NCBI RefSeq assembly: GCF_000003855.2
Contig: NW_003101682.1
Span: 5,584,828 to 5,648,827, forward strand
Direction: 5' to 3'
From: Blastomyces gilchristii SLH14081
Lineage: Eukaryota > Ascomycota > Eurotiomycetes > Onygenales > Ajellomycetaceae
DNA: 64,000 nt
How positions within the stretch are numbered: position 1 is the stretch's first letter; each line of letters begins with the position of its first letter. The translations under genes were made by a program, and so were the position numbers. The notes under the pieces were generated by a model. That model had not been told where the DNA came from, did no database searches, and worked only from the letters and a program-made list of their open reading frames with translations. This document shows, piece by piece, positions 11,869 through 24,582 of the stretch.

Positions 11869-12143
11869 CTTGAAAAATGTTCATTGTCTTCTTATTAGAA
11901 ATGATTACTCACTGAGATATTCAAATGTGTAACAATGTATAAGAAATAGAGAAACAGTTAAACAGTTAAGTGAACACTGAGTTCTCAGATAGAAGCTTGC
12001 TCATCAGTCACTCTCACTCTGTAACAAGATCTTATGAAGAGAGTAAGATCTTACAAAGAGAATATCAGTGAAAGACCTGAGAGTTCTGACACAGATGTAT
12101 GAGATATTCATATGATTACACACATTCAATGAATAATACAGCT

Positions 12144-13330
12144 ATGTCTACTGATAATATGAGAGAACTCTTGAACACGAGCATAGATGCAGTGTCACAG
12201 TGACTGCAAGCAATGTTGGAATTACAACAGCAACAGATAGCTGATATACATGCAACTCAACAATATCACTACAAAGAGATTCAGTGATTGTCTCAAAAAG
12301 AAACCTCTGCACAAATAATTTCAACACTGACAGAATTGAATATGAACACAATATGAATATTAAAGAAATGCTTAGATACTCTTACATATTTCAATACTTC
12401 TGATCTCACTCTCTACTTATCATGAAGGTTGGAAATGCTTACAAAACTAAGTGTAGATAGAGATATCATTGATTCACTAATTAATCAAGGTTGATATATC
12501 AATGAATGATTGAAGAATCATGTGAAACAGAAGCTTCATTCATGAATAAAAGTATGTGAATCAGTGTTATGAACATCTGACAATATTATCAAATATCTTG
12601 ATATTCTGTTTCAAGACACTGCCATGCAACAGAAAGTATTAGATTAATTACAGAGTGTCTGACAGAGAAACACTTCTCTTGCAACATTCATCTCTGACTT
12701 TGACATCAAGATTCTAGAAGCAGATGATCAATCTTGAGAAGACTGAATGAAGATTAGTATACTTAAGAAGACATTAACTTTTGAACTCTTACAGGCTCTT
12801 GTAAGTGTAGATGAAGACCAGACTTATGAAGAGTTTCTGTGTACAACTTCAGACATTGAATGACTGTCTTATCAAGCTCAAGANNNNNNNNNNNNNNNNN
12901 NNNNNNNNNNNNNNNNNNNNNNNNNNNNNNNNNNNNNNNNNNNNNNNNNNNNNNNNNNNNNNNNNNNNNNNNNNNNNNNNNNNNNNNNNNNNNNNNNNNN
13001 NNNNNNNNNNNNNNNNNNNNNNNNNNNNNNNTTCAAGAGTCTTCACTGTTCAAACAGGCTTCTGAGTTCCTGAGATCACTTCTGAAGAAGTCATCAATTG
13101 ATGTCAATGAGAAGTGTGTATCAACTGTAACTGATCAGAACATATTGCTTTTAACTACTAATCAGCCTATGTGTCTCCTCACTCAAAGAATGAATCAATA
13201 TCTGTTCATATCAATCACATTGCATTGAAGAAAGATTCAGAAGATAACTATGAGAATGCTCTGATAAAACAGGGAAAAGATTAGCTTCTGTTCTAATTTG
13301 TAAACAGAAGCTTGAAGAGATTGAATGACA
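12144..13330 (+). pseudogene. G2 gag
   Basis: Probable start ATG at 12144 (MSTDNMRELLNTS...), followed by a Gln-rich helical segment (ELQQQQIADIH) and the capsid region. The assembly gap 12884-13031 removes part. A CCHC zinc knuckle, CINC....EH....Y, is at 13117-13158, with its last Cys changed to Tyr (G-to-A). Gag would form the particle and bind RNA. It is broken by TGA codons at Trp positions. Confidence 0.8.
12884..13031. other. Assembly gap (148 N)
   Basis: 148 undetermined bases inside G2 gag. Reading frames crossing the gap are not evidence of coding. The homologous part of G1 is near 8280-8430 (minus). Confidence 0.99.
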
Positions 13331-16300
13331 ATGATTTGAAGAGAAAATAACAATGAATATGATTCTTGTATTCACTGTGATCAATGATTTGTATAATATG
13401 AAAGCTATGATAGACAGTGATCTATATCATTATACAATGATTAAATCTTCAGTTGTAAGATGTTACAATCTTCAGTGTATTCTCTTATTAAAACCCTGAC
13501 TTCTTGCAGGATTTGATGACTCAAAAGATGTTTGTATCTGTTATATGATGAAGTTGAACATAGATATCAGAGAACATTAACATGAAGATGTCTATACATA
13601 TGAAGTTAATAATCTTGATTATAATCTTATGTTATAACTTGCCTGACTATCTGAACAAGGTATTCTATTGAACACTTGAAACAGAAGCTTAATATTCCCT
13701 AACAATGATAGAGTTTATGAAGATGATATTCACAAGACTATGAATCTGACACAGATCTCTGTTAATACCTATGAAATACTCTGAAAAGAAAGTTACAGAA
13801 AAGATTGCTGATAGCAGAATCATGTAACAATCTATTCTGTCAGTCTGATCAATATTAAGAAAGCTCTAGAGAAGTTATTCTGTACTATAATAACAGATTC
13901 TTATACAAAACTCTCTCAATAATATCACAAATACCTAGATGTCTTCTGACAAGATAATATTACAAATATACTTCTTCTATGAGACTCAGGAGTAGATCAC
14001 TGTATCAAGTTAGAAAAGAAGAATGATAAGAACTCTGAGTCATCATGAGACTCTCTTTATAATATATCTTGAGATGATCTTCTTCTTCTTCAGAAGACAC
14101 TCAATAATCTGTTGAATAAGAGATTTATATATATTAGTAACTCTTTCACTGCAGCTTCTATTCTCTTTGCAAAGAAATCAGATGAAGAACTCTGATTCTG
14201 TGTGAACTATTGAGAATTGAACAGATTAATCAAGAAGAACTGCTCTTCTTTATCTCTTATCAATGAAATTCTAGCTTGCATCAGACAAGCTCAATGATTT
14301 ATAAAACTAGATATCATCACTGCATTTCATAAAATCTGTATTACTGAAGAAGATGAATAGCTTACAGCATTCTGAACATGTTATAATCTCTTTGAATGAA
14401 TAGTTATACTCTTTAAACTGATCAATGCTCTCAGTACATTTCAGAAGTATATCAACTGAGTACTCTGAGATTTTCTTGATGAATTTGTATCTGCATATCT
14501 TGATAACATTCTCATCTTCACTGATGAGATGAGAAAAGAATATCAAGAACACATGCAAAGAGTATTATAATCATTACAAGAAGTAGAACTATCAATAGAT
14601 ATTGACAAGTATGACTTTGAAGTCAAGAGTATTAAATATCTAGGTTTTATTATAGAAGCTGATAAGAGGATTCAAATGAATTCTGAGAAAGTCTTCATTA
14701 TTCTTGAATGAGAAGCTTCATATACTGTGAAAGATATATAAATCTTTATCAGATTTGCTAACTTCTATCAGTGATTTATACAAAACTTCTCAGATATCAT
14801 GAGATCACTTACAGAACTCATCAGAAAGAACTCAGTATTTCAGTAATTAGTGAATATCAAAGCTGCATTTATATAGATAAAGAAGATATTTATCAATACT
14901 TCTCTACTAATAATATTTAACTCTGATTATAAAACAGTTATTGAAGCTGACTTCTCTGACTATATTACAGAGAAAGCCATATTGCAATATAATAATGAAG
15001 ATGTCTTATAATCATGCATCTTCATGTCTAAGAAACTGAGTTTCACTGAATACAACTATGAGATCTATAACAAGGAACATCTTATGATTATACACTGTCT
15101 AGAAGAATGAGACTCTGAACTCTAAAGTGTCTTCAAATTTGAGATAATTACAGATCATAAGAATCTCAAGTACTTCATAACTATCTGTAAACTCACTTCA
15201 TAACAGATACAATGATCAGAGTTCTTAAGCTGCTTTCATTTTACAATACACTACTGTCTCAGCAGCCAGAACTCAATGACAGATGCTCTCTTATAATAAG
15301 AGTAAGATATGCCTTCTAATGTAATAGACATCTGTTGAATGAACTGAGAACATCAGCTTCTAGATCTGAAGATATTAGTTGATTAAGATGAAACAACTCA
15401 TGACACTATATGTACTTCTCTGATTAGAATATTCTCTCTTCAAACTGCTATCAACACTGATACTGATACTGATACTGATATCTCAACTTCTTCTGAACCT
15501 ATACTGAAAGAATTATGACATGTAATAGCTCAAACTGATGAACTTCTGCAAGCACTTATCAAAGTAGTATATCAAGAAGCACCCTGATTCTTCTCAGAAC
15601 TATGTATAAGAACTGACATCTCAGAATGCTTAATTGATGACAATAACACTCTACAGTTCTGTAAATAATATTCAGTCTCTCACTTCAAACTCTTATATAC
15701 TTAGATAATGCAAGAGATGCATGATTTATATATAACTGATCACTCAGCTTATGAAGAATTATACTGAATGATCTCTCAAGAGTTCTACTGATCTGAGATA
15801 TTAAACAGCATCAGATATTTTATTTGAAACTGTAACTGTTATTCTTTCATCATCTTATGAAAGAACTGTAGAAAAGATCTACTGAAATTACTTAATATCT
15901 CTAATAGAATCTGACAAGATATAGCAATTAACTTCACTATTAATCTCTCTAAGAGTAAGAGTTATAAGAATATCCTGGTCATTATAAACTGATTGAGCAA
16001 AGATGTAATATTGAAATCTTGTAATAAGATGAATACTGAACAAGTCACTGAAGCTTTTCTATAAAGCCTGTTCTATCAGATGCATGAATTACTGAGATCT
16101 ATAGTATCAGATCAGAACTATCAATTCATAATCACTCTCTGAATAAGAATCTGTTAAGTTCTCAAGATTATACACTATTTATCAACTGTCTATCACTCTA
16201 AGACTGATGACATGTCAGAATAGACAATTCAGACTGTAAAGAATTATCTTTATAAGTTCTGTAATCACTTATAAGACAATTGATATGACCTTCTTCTACA

Positions 16301-16985
16301 TGCAGAGGTCACTATCAACAGCTGAGATGCTGTTTTAACAGATATAAGTCTGTTCTTTCTTACACACAGTTATCACATAAAAGTATTGAATCTTCTAGAA
16401 ATCATGGATTTCACACTGAATTCTCACAGTTCAATTCAGATCACTGATAATATAGTAATGAAGCTCTGAGATACTCATGACTGAGTAGAGATCTTCATGA
16501 CAATCACAAAACAAGACTAAGAGAATTAAATCAATGTTCACTGAGATCTCACTGAGCAATATAAGATAGAAGACTTGATGTGATTGAATCTCAAGAATAT
16601 ACAGATCACATGTTCATCTTGTACACTGAATTATCACTATATCAAGTATAAAGTGATAGAAGTTCTAGATAGTCACAACTACTATCTTGATATATTATCA
16701 GAAATTCATGATGTCTTTCATACAAGCTTGCTCTGCTGTGTCATCACTGATCTGTTCTCTTCTTAACTGATTTCTGACTGACAGCTGCCAGGGATCATAG
16801 AAGAAGATAATGAACTTGAATGAGAGATTGAAGATATTCTTGATAAGAGACCCCGCGGCCGCAGCTGATAATATCTTGTAAAATGAGTCAGCTATGATTG
16901 TCTGATCTGAACTCTGAGTTTCATGTTATCTGAGATCATAGCTCTTGACTGATGAGAACTACACATGATCAGAGAAGAGAGGGAC
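13330..16985 (+). pseudogene. G2 pol: protease, RT, RNase H, integrase, chromodomain
   Basis: Protease lies at about 13355-13470, where AMIDSD stands for the family's LIDSG. RT is at 14040-14620, with ILFAKKSDEEL, CVNY and the catalytic box YLDN at 14496-14507. RNase H is at 14930-15320. The integrase zinc-binding part is at 15710-15860 (..NCNCY) and the catalytic core at 15890-16400. The post-integrase motif VFHTSLL is in the open segment 16584-16766. A chromodomain follows at 16800-16950 (WEIEDIL-like, then YLVKW). More than a dozen in-frame TGA/TAA/TAG codons make it non-functional. A chromodomain would target integration to marked chromatin. Confidence 0.9.
16852..16866 (+). other. Unmutated CpG/CC patch in the G2 chromodomain
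   Basis: GACCCCGCGGCCGCAGCTG stands here where G1 (complement of about 1975-1995) and G3 (about 63395-63410) have GATCTCACAGTCACAGCTG-like sequence. The differences are all C-to-T or G-to-A and fall on CC or CG. The patch encodes an Arg-rich stretch just before YLVKW of the chromodomain. It shows the pre-mutation sequence of the family at one spot. Confidence 0.85.
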
Positions 16986-16988
16986 TAT

Positions 16989-17284
16989 TGTGGCGGGCTA
17001 TGCCTAATCATTATATAGACTATTTCTTTACACTTCATAGATTTCACTGAAAGCTTCAATTCTCAGTCATTCTTAATCAATGATTCTCAGCTGAAAAACT
17101 CACAGAATTTCTATTCTTCTGCTCTGAAGCTTCACCGCGTACACACTGTGTACATGTATAAATATTCACTCTGATCACTGATTCTCACACTTTCTCTTTC
17201 TTTTTCTTCTTTAACATTTTTCACTTTGTTATATAAGACCTATAAATATTATACTGATCTATTCAGCGTAGGCCTCTTATATTA
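16989..17284 (+). repeat. G2 3' LTR
   Basis: About 296 bp, TGTGGCGGGC...CCTCTTATATTA. The exact right end is uncertain by 3 bp, because the sister LTRs end at CTTACA/CTTATA. It is followed by CTGCT (17285-17289), the TSD partner of TTGCT. Confidence 0.9.
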
Positions 17285-17289
17285 CTGCT

Positions 17290-17346
17290 AGCTTGTGAAA
17301 AGTTATATGATGAAAGAATTAGTAAGCCAGATCATGTGACCTGATA
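17290..17346 (-). repeat. Copia C1 3' LTR, inner part
   Basis: 57 bp that complete the 95-bp LTR begun at 11538-11575. The inner end reads CCTGATA for CCTGACA (G-to-A in TGTCAGG). Confidence 0.88.
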
Positions 17347-18827
17347 TTCTCACTTATCAGAGTAACTATACACTATGCTATATACAAAATTCGCCTTCAA
17401 ATCAAGTACAGGTACAAAAAATAACTGGAAAATGTGTAATAATGAAAAATCAGTTATAAGATACATCATTTTTTATCCCTCTGATTCTCTATCTTCTTCT
17501 TCTTAATATTCTTCTTTCAACATGTATATTTCATTATTCTAAGTAATTTAGTAGGCTCATTCACTATGTTCTTCGCAGATGAAATATATCAGATAGATAT
17601 CTTATTCTTGCAGACAAGATTCTGAAGGATGTGAAAACAGACCTCTATATACTTTGAGTGGCGTGAAATTGCTTCAGAAGAGAATAGCTTTATGACAGAC
17701 TTATTATCAGCATGAATTGTATAAGTCAGATCATTGACTGTGGTAGAAATGAAGTGATTATCAGTATTCAGATTATTAAGATAGAATGAAATGAATTCAG
17801 TGTCTTCTAGAAGCTCTTGAAGACAGATAAGCTCATATACAGTCTCAGAGAATGCAATATATTCGGTCTCTGCTGATGATTGAAAGACCTCAGTTTGCCA
17901 GCAGCTCTGTCATGCAACAGAGCCATCTGTTATATAGATGATATAACTGATGATTGAATGAGATTCTGAATCTTTACCGGCTCAATCAGTATCTGTATAT
18001 ATCACAGGTTCAATATCAACACCTCTGTGATAGATTATCCTCTCATTGATTTAACTCTGTAGATATCAGAGTGTATGTTTGAATGCAGCTCAGTTCTTTA
18101 ATATAGGCTAAGAGCTGAATTGTTCAAGAAATTCTGCAGTGAAGCTTACATCAGAATGTATTTTAATTACCAGATATTACAGAGATCTGATACTGAATTG
18201 ATAGAACTGTAGAGTAAATTCTGCTATGTATATAATTAGTTTCTCATCATTATTTATAAAATCAATGTTCTTTTTTATAGAAGTGAATGTAGAATGACAG
18301 TTATTCATTGAGAACTTCTTGAGAAGATTTCTTACAAAGAGAGAATAGAATAATATTAATAAAGTTAAATCTCTATTAATTTTCATTTTCAGATAGCAGT
18401 TGAAATCTTCTACATTCTTGATCTTGTAATTAGCAGCAATTTCAGCTTTGACTCAGTTCAGATCATTGATTTTCAGACTGTAGAGACAGACATCATTCAT
18501 GTAGATAATTATATAGATCTGTTTTTTATCATGAATAAATAGTTCAGCATCATAGAGACTGATATAGAAGTTTGAGTGTAATAGCATTTTTTACAGCTTC
18601 TCATACTATAAGAGTGCTGCTTGCTTAAGACTGTGTAGTCTTTGCATCAACTCACACACAAGATTATCACAGTCTTTGCAGAATTCTGTGAGTTGATTCA
18701 TATATATCTGTTCATCAGCAGGCAGTTAAACATTTAAAAAAGTGATTATCATATTAATCTGCAGAACATATCATTCTCAGAATACTAAGATTATCATAAG
18801 ATCTTGAGAGATGAATGCAGAGATGAC
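17347..18827 (-). pseudogene. Copia C1 pol, 3' part: RT end and RNase H
   Basis: Minus strand, colinear with C2 35950-37438. An open segment at 18177-18386 reads MKINRDLT... and matches the copia LGMxIxRD region after the YVDD box. The RNase H part, with the ADT/STEAEYI-type motifs, lies at about 17900-17700. Upstream pol is at 53194-56996, because hAT B is inserted at 18828 (TSD GAGATGAC at 18820-18827). Confidence 0.85.
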
Positions 18828-20329
18828 TAGACTGACCGGCAGGACCATGAATTTCACATTTGATTCTATTTGATCTAGTCTCATACATTTCTTGACATGA
18901 GTTCCACCAGAACCAAGCATTAAAAAAATCTCAAAATGAATCATTTCTGAGAGAAATGATGTGAAAAATGTTCAGATTTAATACAAGAACAGTGAAATAA
19001 GAGTAATTTCTCAGGATAAACTATGAAAGGTGATTATTCTTTCAAAATCTGAATGAGACTGAGACTGAAGATCAAATTCAGTCTTATTCAGTTCATTCAG
19101 TGATTACTTATATAATCAGAATTTGGTAATAATTATTGATAATGCTCATGAAACAACTAAATACATTCTTGTATAAGTTTATTCTTCACTTTCTTATAAA
19201 AGCTATACTTCTCTGATATACTGTGATTAGAGGTATTAAACTGTTGAATAATTATATGTTTTATAATCATGAGTTTCTTGATTACTTCTTCTTATAATTA
19301 TCTCTGATAATAGTAATAAATATCTCTGCTTGAGTTGAACTTTCACTTCATTCTCATCTCTATCAATGAAATTATCAGAATACTATATATCATCAGTGCA
19401 ACAGTTGAATATATACTCTTAACAATTTTTCATAAGTTTAGAATTGATTTAATATGTAAATTCATCAGATCATCTGAAAGATAGCAGTTAAATTCAGTTT
19501 TATAAGTATGTAGTTTTGCCTGATTTTCAGTTGTAATCAATATATGTAGGTTCTGTTTCAGAGTTAGTATTATAGTTCTATGTAATATAAAGTGTTATCA
19601 AAGATTGTTACTTACTAGAGAATTATATTTCACTGTCTTCACATCTCTAACATCTGCTCATTCAAATCTCTGATAGTTGACATTATAGTAGTCTCAGACT
19701 AATTGAATATATAAGTCTTATTTCTTCTCTATTCAATCTTGAAAAGTGTAGATATTAACTTAACTGAAGAAATCTAGTAGAGCTGCTACAGCATAGCACT
19801 CTGTAAAAGATTGTTCAGTTTTACTGTAATAATATACCAGTTTATCTCTTACAGTAATAATAGCCTGCACTATAGTATCATCTCAGACTGAACTTCTTTT
19901 TAAGTGATACAACTTCTTCTTAAGATAAGTAAATAAACTGTTATAAACTCATCAGACTGACTGTGATATTAATGTACAAGTGATTGAAACTATCTTTATT
20001 ATTTTATAAAGCTGAAACAGTAAATTAATCATATATTTCAACTGAGTTCACTTTATATCAGAAAGTTTCAATATCTGAATCTTTTCTTAATCAGAGTATT
20101 ACACTCAATGATCAATTATCTGATATAATTGAAGAGTCTGAACAGTTATTTTATATATTAAACTTCACTGTGTTTTAATATTCTGTATTATATTCAGTGA
20201 TGTGACTGATTTGTTTATTTATTGAAGATTATGAAATTATTATTATTTTTTATAGAAGATATAAATCACATTAGTAATATTTTGAATCTGTGATATTTAA
20301 ATTATTAGTCAATATATTCAAAATTAACA

Positions 20330-20396
20330 GTAGTATTATCAAAAAGTATTATTAAAAAGTAATATTAAAAAGTGTTATTAAAAAATGTTATCTTTT
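20330..20396. repeat. Short tandem repeat, about 13-bp unit, hAT B
   Basis: Four to five copies of a unit like AGTATTATTAAAA. The equivalent array in copy A is 38953-39012, with AGCATTATCAAAA-like units. The unit resembles the AGCGTTAC-type motif scattered through the transposon. Confidence 0.7.
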
Positions 20397-20637
20397 ATAA
20401 AGTGAATGTAAAAGTTACTTGAGTAATTACTTTCATCTTATTCTCATCTCAAGAATCAGTCATCTCATTATTCATTATCTCAATGTTAGAATTCTTTATC
20501 AGTGTTTACATCACAAGTTGAATCACATAAGTAATGCAGAGAATATGACCTTATTTATCATTTCAGAAATGCAGAGTCAATTTTCACTTCAAGCTCTTCA
20601 TCATAGTGTAGTTATTCACATTATTATCAGTTGTAAT

Positions 20638-21143
20638 TAGACTGGCTGCTGGGATTATAAATTTCACATTTGATCTCATTTGATCTGATCTCATACATTT
20701 CTTGGCGTGAATCCCGCTGGGACTGGCTATCAAAAAAACAGGTAAAGTGACTATATATCAGATCTTAAAATGAAATCATGACTTGAAAAAAATGAGAAAG
20801 TGGTCCCATTTGGTCCCATTTAGTCCCATTCTTGGCATAAAGTTACTATTTTTAGACATTTTAAGGTTTTTTTTAGACTATTTTTAATTTTTTAAAAAGT
20901 AATGCTTTTTGGTAATGCTCAAATAAGATTTAAAGTCATTTAAAGCAATAAAAATAATTTAAATTGAGAAGTGAAAATCATGATCTCATTTGGAAAATGT
21001 GATAAGAGTAGACAGTAAGTCTCACTGGGACAGTATGAGACTACTATCTAATGTTAAAACCGTGTAATGGGATCAGTCGAATTGGTAATGAGACTATCAA
21101 AAAATCTGGTCCTGGTCCCAGACATGGTCACACGGTCAGTCTA
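20638..21143 (+). mobile_element. MITE M1 (506 bp, non-autonomous hAT)
   Basis: Bounded by the 8-bp TSD GTTGTAAT (20630-20637, 21144-21151). The left end, TAGACTGGCTGCTGGGA, and about 90 bp after it match the left end of the 5.8-kb hAT. The right 36 bp (GGTCCTGGTC...CAGTCTA) match its right end. The interior is unrelated to the hAT genes and has no coding frame. Three tandem TGGTCCCATT-like units near 20800-20830 are almost unmutated here and serve as a reference for the other copies. Confidence 0.95.
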
Positions 21144-22610
21144 GTTGTAATTAAAAGAAGACTGAGACTAATATTTCAATAGTCATTTTTAATCACTGTT
21201 ATTAATATCTCTGTTATATAATTCTCAGTATAACTACTGATCAATAATTTAAATTCAATTAATATCTCTTGATAAGTTCAGTTCTCATCAATATAATAAT
21301 ATATAACACTTATAAATGCAAGATTCTTTGTACTAGTTTGTGCATTTACTGTGAGAGACACTCTTTGATGATTGTTCAACTCTGATTCTAGATATTGTAT
21401 ATTAAGTTTATAGTGTATCTTGAGATTGAACTGAAGACATGATCAATGTAAAATATGAAGATTTGAATTAAGTATTTAAAGAAGTATTCAGAATTCAGAG
21501 TTTTCAATTGATTGAAGAGAAAGATTCAGAGATATATATATATAAATTAATTATTCACGGAAGTTATCAGATAAGAGTTATGAAATCAGAGTACTAATAT
21601 ATAATCATTTTCACATGATTTTCTTCAAATTAGAAAGTTAGTATTATTAAAAATTATTATCTGATAAAGTAATATATCAGCTCAGTAGTAATTTTCTGAT
21701 TATTTTTCTTTTATTGTCTGCATTCTGATGACTTCAGATGTCAGAAAATTTCATTAAAGTTATAACTAGTTTATGATAAATGTTTCTGAATGAAGTTGCA
21801 GTGATTATAGCAGAGAGATGACTTGTCAGTAATCTGCAATACAATCTATTGATAATTATTTCATAGTTCATCTCAATATTTGTGTTGAGTTTTTCATAAA
21901 TTTCATGACCTGGAATCAGATGTGAAGAATGCAGCAATTATTCATTATAATTGAAAGAGAGTATTCTGTGTTAAATTGTAAATAATATAGACTTTATAAT
22001 TTACAGTGATTTCTTAAAGAGTTTGTGAATCTTCAATAGAAGTGAAAGAAGTGAAAGAAGTGAATTCAGAAGACATGATAAAAATTTAAGAAAAATAATA
22101 TTTTATTTTTAATAAAGATAACAACTGATCACTGATGTATATAAGAAGAATTATGATAAGAGAAAATAATCTTCTTTCTTAACTTAGTTATAATTTTAGT
22201 ACTAACTCAGATTGAATATTATCAATATATAAAAGTAAATAAACAATCTTGATTAATCTCTGTTATATTTCTTGAAATATATTAATATTGTAAAAGAGAG
22301 TGTTATTAAATTACATTATCAGATAATATCATTAAAAATATATTAATATTATAAATATTAATGTTGAAAAAATCTTGATATATATACATTATAGTAATTT
22401 GTAAATCATGCTAGTTAAATATATATATATATATTATTCCTGACATTGATAATTGATTACAACTTGTACAATAATTTTTGAAAACTTAAAATTAATTTCA
22501 ATTATTAACTAATAGTTATGAACTTATAACTAACTAATATAAAAAGAAAAAAACTTTTTCTACTTATTATCTTTCTTCTCTTTCTCATTCTTCTTATCAT
22601 TCTTTATAAT

Positions 22611-23585
22611 TCACTTCTTATTCTTATTCTCATTCTTCTTCTTCTTATCTGAGATAATAATTATTTTAAAATCTTTCTTCACTGCCTTCTTAAAGAAGAG
22701 TTCTCACTGCTCTCTCTCAGTCAGATCAATCTGTATCTCAAAATCCTGCATTTTCTGATCTGCTATCTCAGGTTTCACTTCAGTGATAAGCAGATTGACA
22801 TGCTCAGAGAGTACAGCTGTCTTCTTAATATTTGAAATTATGAAGTGCATTCAAGATCTAAACAAGGTCTCAATTCTCTTCTTCTCTGCCAGCTTCTGCT
22901 AATCAATTAGAGAACAGAAATATTATTAAAAATTTTTATCTCTTAAGAAAAAACTTATCAGTTTTAACTTCTTTATCTTTTACTTTAATACTCTCTTAAT
23001 CTTCTTCTACTGCTGCTTATTTACAGTAATACTTCTCTTCTATCTCTCTCTCTTCATCTTAGTTTTAAATCATTCTCAGAACTTTTTCTGATTTTACTAC
23101 TACTGTATAAGACTCTTCACTACCTTCTTTTTTAATCTCTTATAGATGATGTTATTTATATGATTTCTATACTTAGTTCAGTTTAAATCTATCAGAAGTA
23201 TTACTTAAAATTATTATTATTTTACTTTCTTACAGAGTCTCTTTAAGACATTATAACATATCTTACAATCTGTCTTCTCTCACTGAAATATCTTCTTCTT
23301 CTCTCTCTTCAATCTGTGACAGTACTCACGCGTCTTGATGATCTGCAGAACCGCAGAATATTTGAAGAAAAATAACATAATTGATTTTAATAAGTATTGA
23401 GAGAGAATGAAGGCAGAGAAGACAGCAAGAAATAATATAATAATAATGATGATAGTGATGATGATAATGATAATAATGATAGTGATGATAATAATGATAA
23501 TAATAATAATACTGATAATAATAATAATGAAAGAGAGAGTGCATTGAAATATAGAATTAACTTATAAAATATAAAGAGACTTAAA
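22611..23585 (-). pseudogene. Second hAT gene remnant, copy B
   Basis: Mutated copy of the gene at 40701-41675. On the minus strand the KYSAVLQIIK, EYCHRLK and KRLCKK segments can be read near 23230-23380. The acidic tail lies at 22611-22880. The Ser-codon tract is at 23424-23530. Function unknown. Confidence 0.65.
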
Positions 23586-24017
23586 GAAACTATTAACAGC
23601 TTTCAGAGATGTATAGAAACAGCTACAGTATTATATAGTAACATTATCTTCATTTCATACATGTATTATTGATATTCTTTATATACAGTTATCATATAAT
23701 CTATATCAGAGATAAATGCAGAAAACAGATCTTTATTACTAGAGAAAATGATTACAGTGATTGTCTGTTTTCATATTATAAAAATAAGTTGTTCTTATTT
23801 CTTTCTTCTCTCTTTTCTCTTCTTCTTCAACTCATCACTAAGTTCAAGCTAGTATGAAAACTATTAAAACACTCTTAGAAACTCTCAAATTGAAGAGTAT
23901 AGACTAATCAAATTTTAAATACAGAAGAAGTAAATTATATTCAATCATACTAATTATTCATTACTTCTTAATAAAACAACAGTTATGTCTTTCTCTCTCT
24001 CTCTTCTCAAATGAAAC

Positions 24018-24582
24018 ATGACTCATGAAAAGCAAGTACCATGCCAGATTATAATGATTAATACAGTCTCAGCAAACAGAACTGTATACATGCAGTGTGT
24101 GCTGAACTGAGAGACTACATGAGTTGCAAATCAGCAGCAGCATTTCAGAGAGAGCTGTACAGTGTGAGAAAGCTGCAACTCTCAGTCATATATACAGAGA
24201 GTGAATCACTGCAGTAAGTGCATATATATTGTATGAAAGTAACACTTTTTAATAACACTTAGTCTCTGATATTATGAAAATAGAGTCTCTCTGTGAGATC
24301 TGTTTTTATCAGAAGTCAGAGAATCTTATATTTCTCAAGATTATCTTCATATATCTTGTTTATGAAATCAATGAGAGAAATTATTAATTTCAGTGTTCTG
24401 TTCTTGATACTATTTAAGTGACAGCATAGTTCACCCTGGTCACACTTTTTAAGTGTATTTTTTCTAATCATTCACATTTATACAGATATATACTGATTAT
24501 TTATTAGATGATATTAAGACAATGACTCATTGCAGCTGTGTTACTCTCACTGTGAGAGATACACAGTTGATAATGAATATTG
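24018..24582 (+). pseudogene. Histone H3-like gene in hAT copy B, exons 1, 2 and most of 3
   Basis: Exon 1 is 24018-24213 (196 nt), intron 1 24214-24262 (49 nt, GTAAGT...TAG), exon 2 24263-24454 (192 nt) and intron 2 24455-24507 (53 nt). Exon 3 is 24508-24582, continued at 43333-43379 beyond copia C2: 75 + 47 = 122 nt. These lengths equal those of copy A exactly, although many bases differ, which supports the gene model. Readable parts include SLCEICFYQKS and SCVTLTVRDTQL; Cys from TGT marks former CGT arginines. In-frame TGA codons and the C2 insertion inactivate it. Confidence 0.82.

Larger units (their letters stand above)
11576..17284 (+). mobile_element. Ty3/gypsy chromovirus-type element G2 (plus)
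   Basis: Complete element, about 5.7 kb. It has a 5' LTR at 11576-11868, a 3' LTR at 16989-17284 and a TSD of TTGCT (11571-11575) against CTGCT (17285-17289). It sits in the 95-bp 3' LTR of copia C1; the empty site can be read at 57285-57300 and 43295-43310. The internal order is gag, protease, RT, RNase H, integrase, chromodomain. It contains an assembly gap. It is the best reference copy of this family in the window. Confidence 0.95.
19100..22076 (-). pseudogene. hAT transposase remnant, copy B
   Basis: Start codon complement at 22074-22076. It is colinear with the copy A gene at 37708-40184, but with more stops. A 506-bp MITE is inserted at 20638. Codons of the central and hATC dimerisation regions can still be aligned (about 19190-19450 and 19700-19800). 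Non-functional. Confidence 0.75.
18828..24582 (-). mobile_element. hAT transposon copy B, main part
   Basis: Starts with the TIR TAGACTGACCGGC at 18828 after the TSD GAGATGAC (18820-18827). The matching right end and TSD are far away, at 53193 and 53194-53201. It is homologous to copy A 37448-42678. It contains a MITE (20638-21143) and is interrupted by copia C2 at 24583. It resumes at 43328-43764 and, after G4, at 53136-53193. Strongly mutated. It carries remnants of all three hAT genes. Confidence 0.92.

Noticed and set aside
12811..13228. Frames crossing 12884-13031
   Set aside because: Artefacts of the 148-N gap within G2 gag.
16852..16866. NotI site (GCGGCCGC) as cloning-vector contamination
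   Set aside because: The flanks continue the G2 chromodomain on both sides and the patch aligns with G1 and G3 by C-to-T changes only.
11576..17284. Deliberate stop-codon reassignment (TGA = Trp) to explain the in-frame TGAs
   Set aside because: TAG and TAA also occur in frame, copies differ at the same codon (TGA in one, CAA in another), and all changes are C-to-T type, so mutation explains them better than a variant code.
20330..20396. Tandem array as a CRISPR
   Set aside because: The unit is about 13 bp without spacers, in a eukaryotic transposon.
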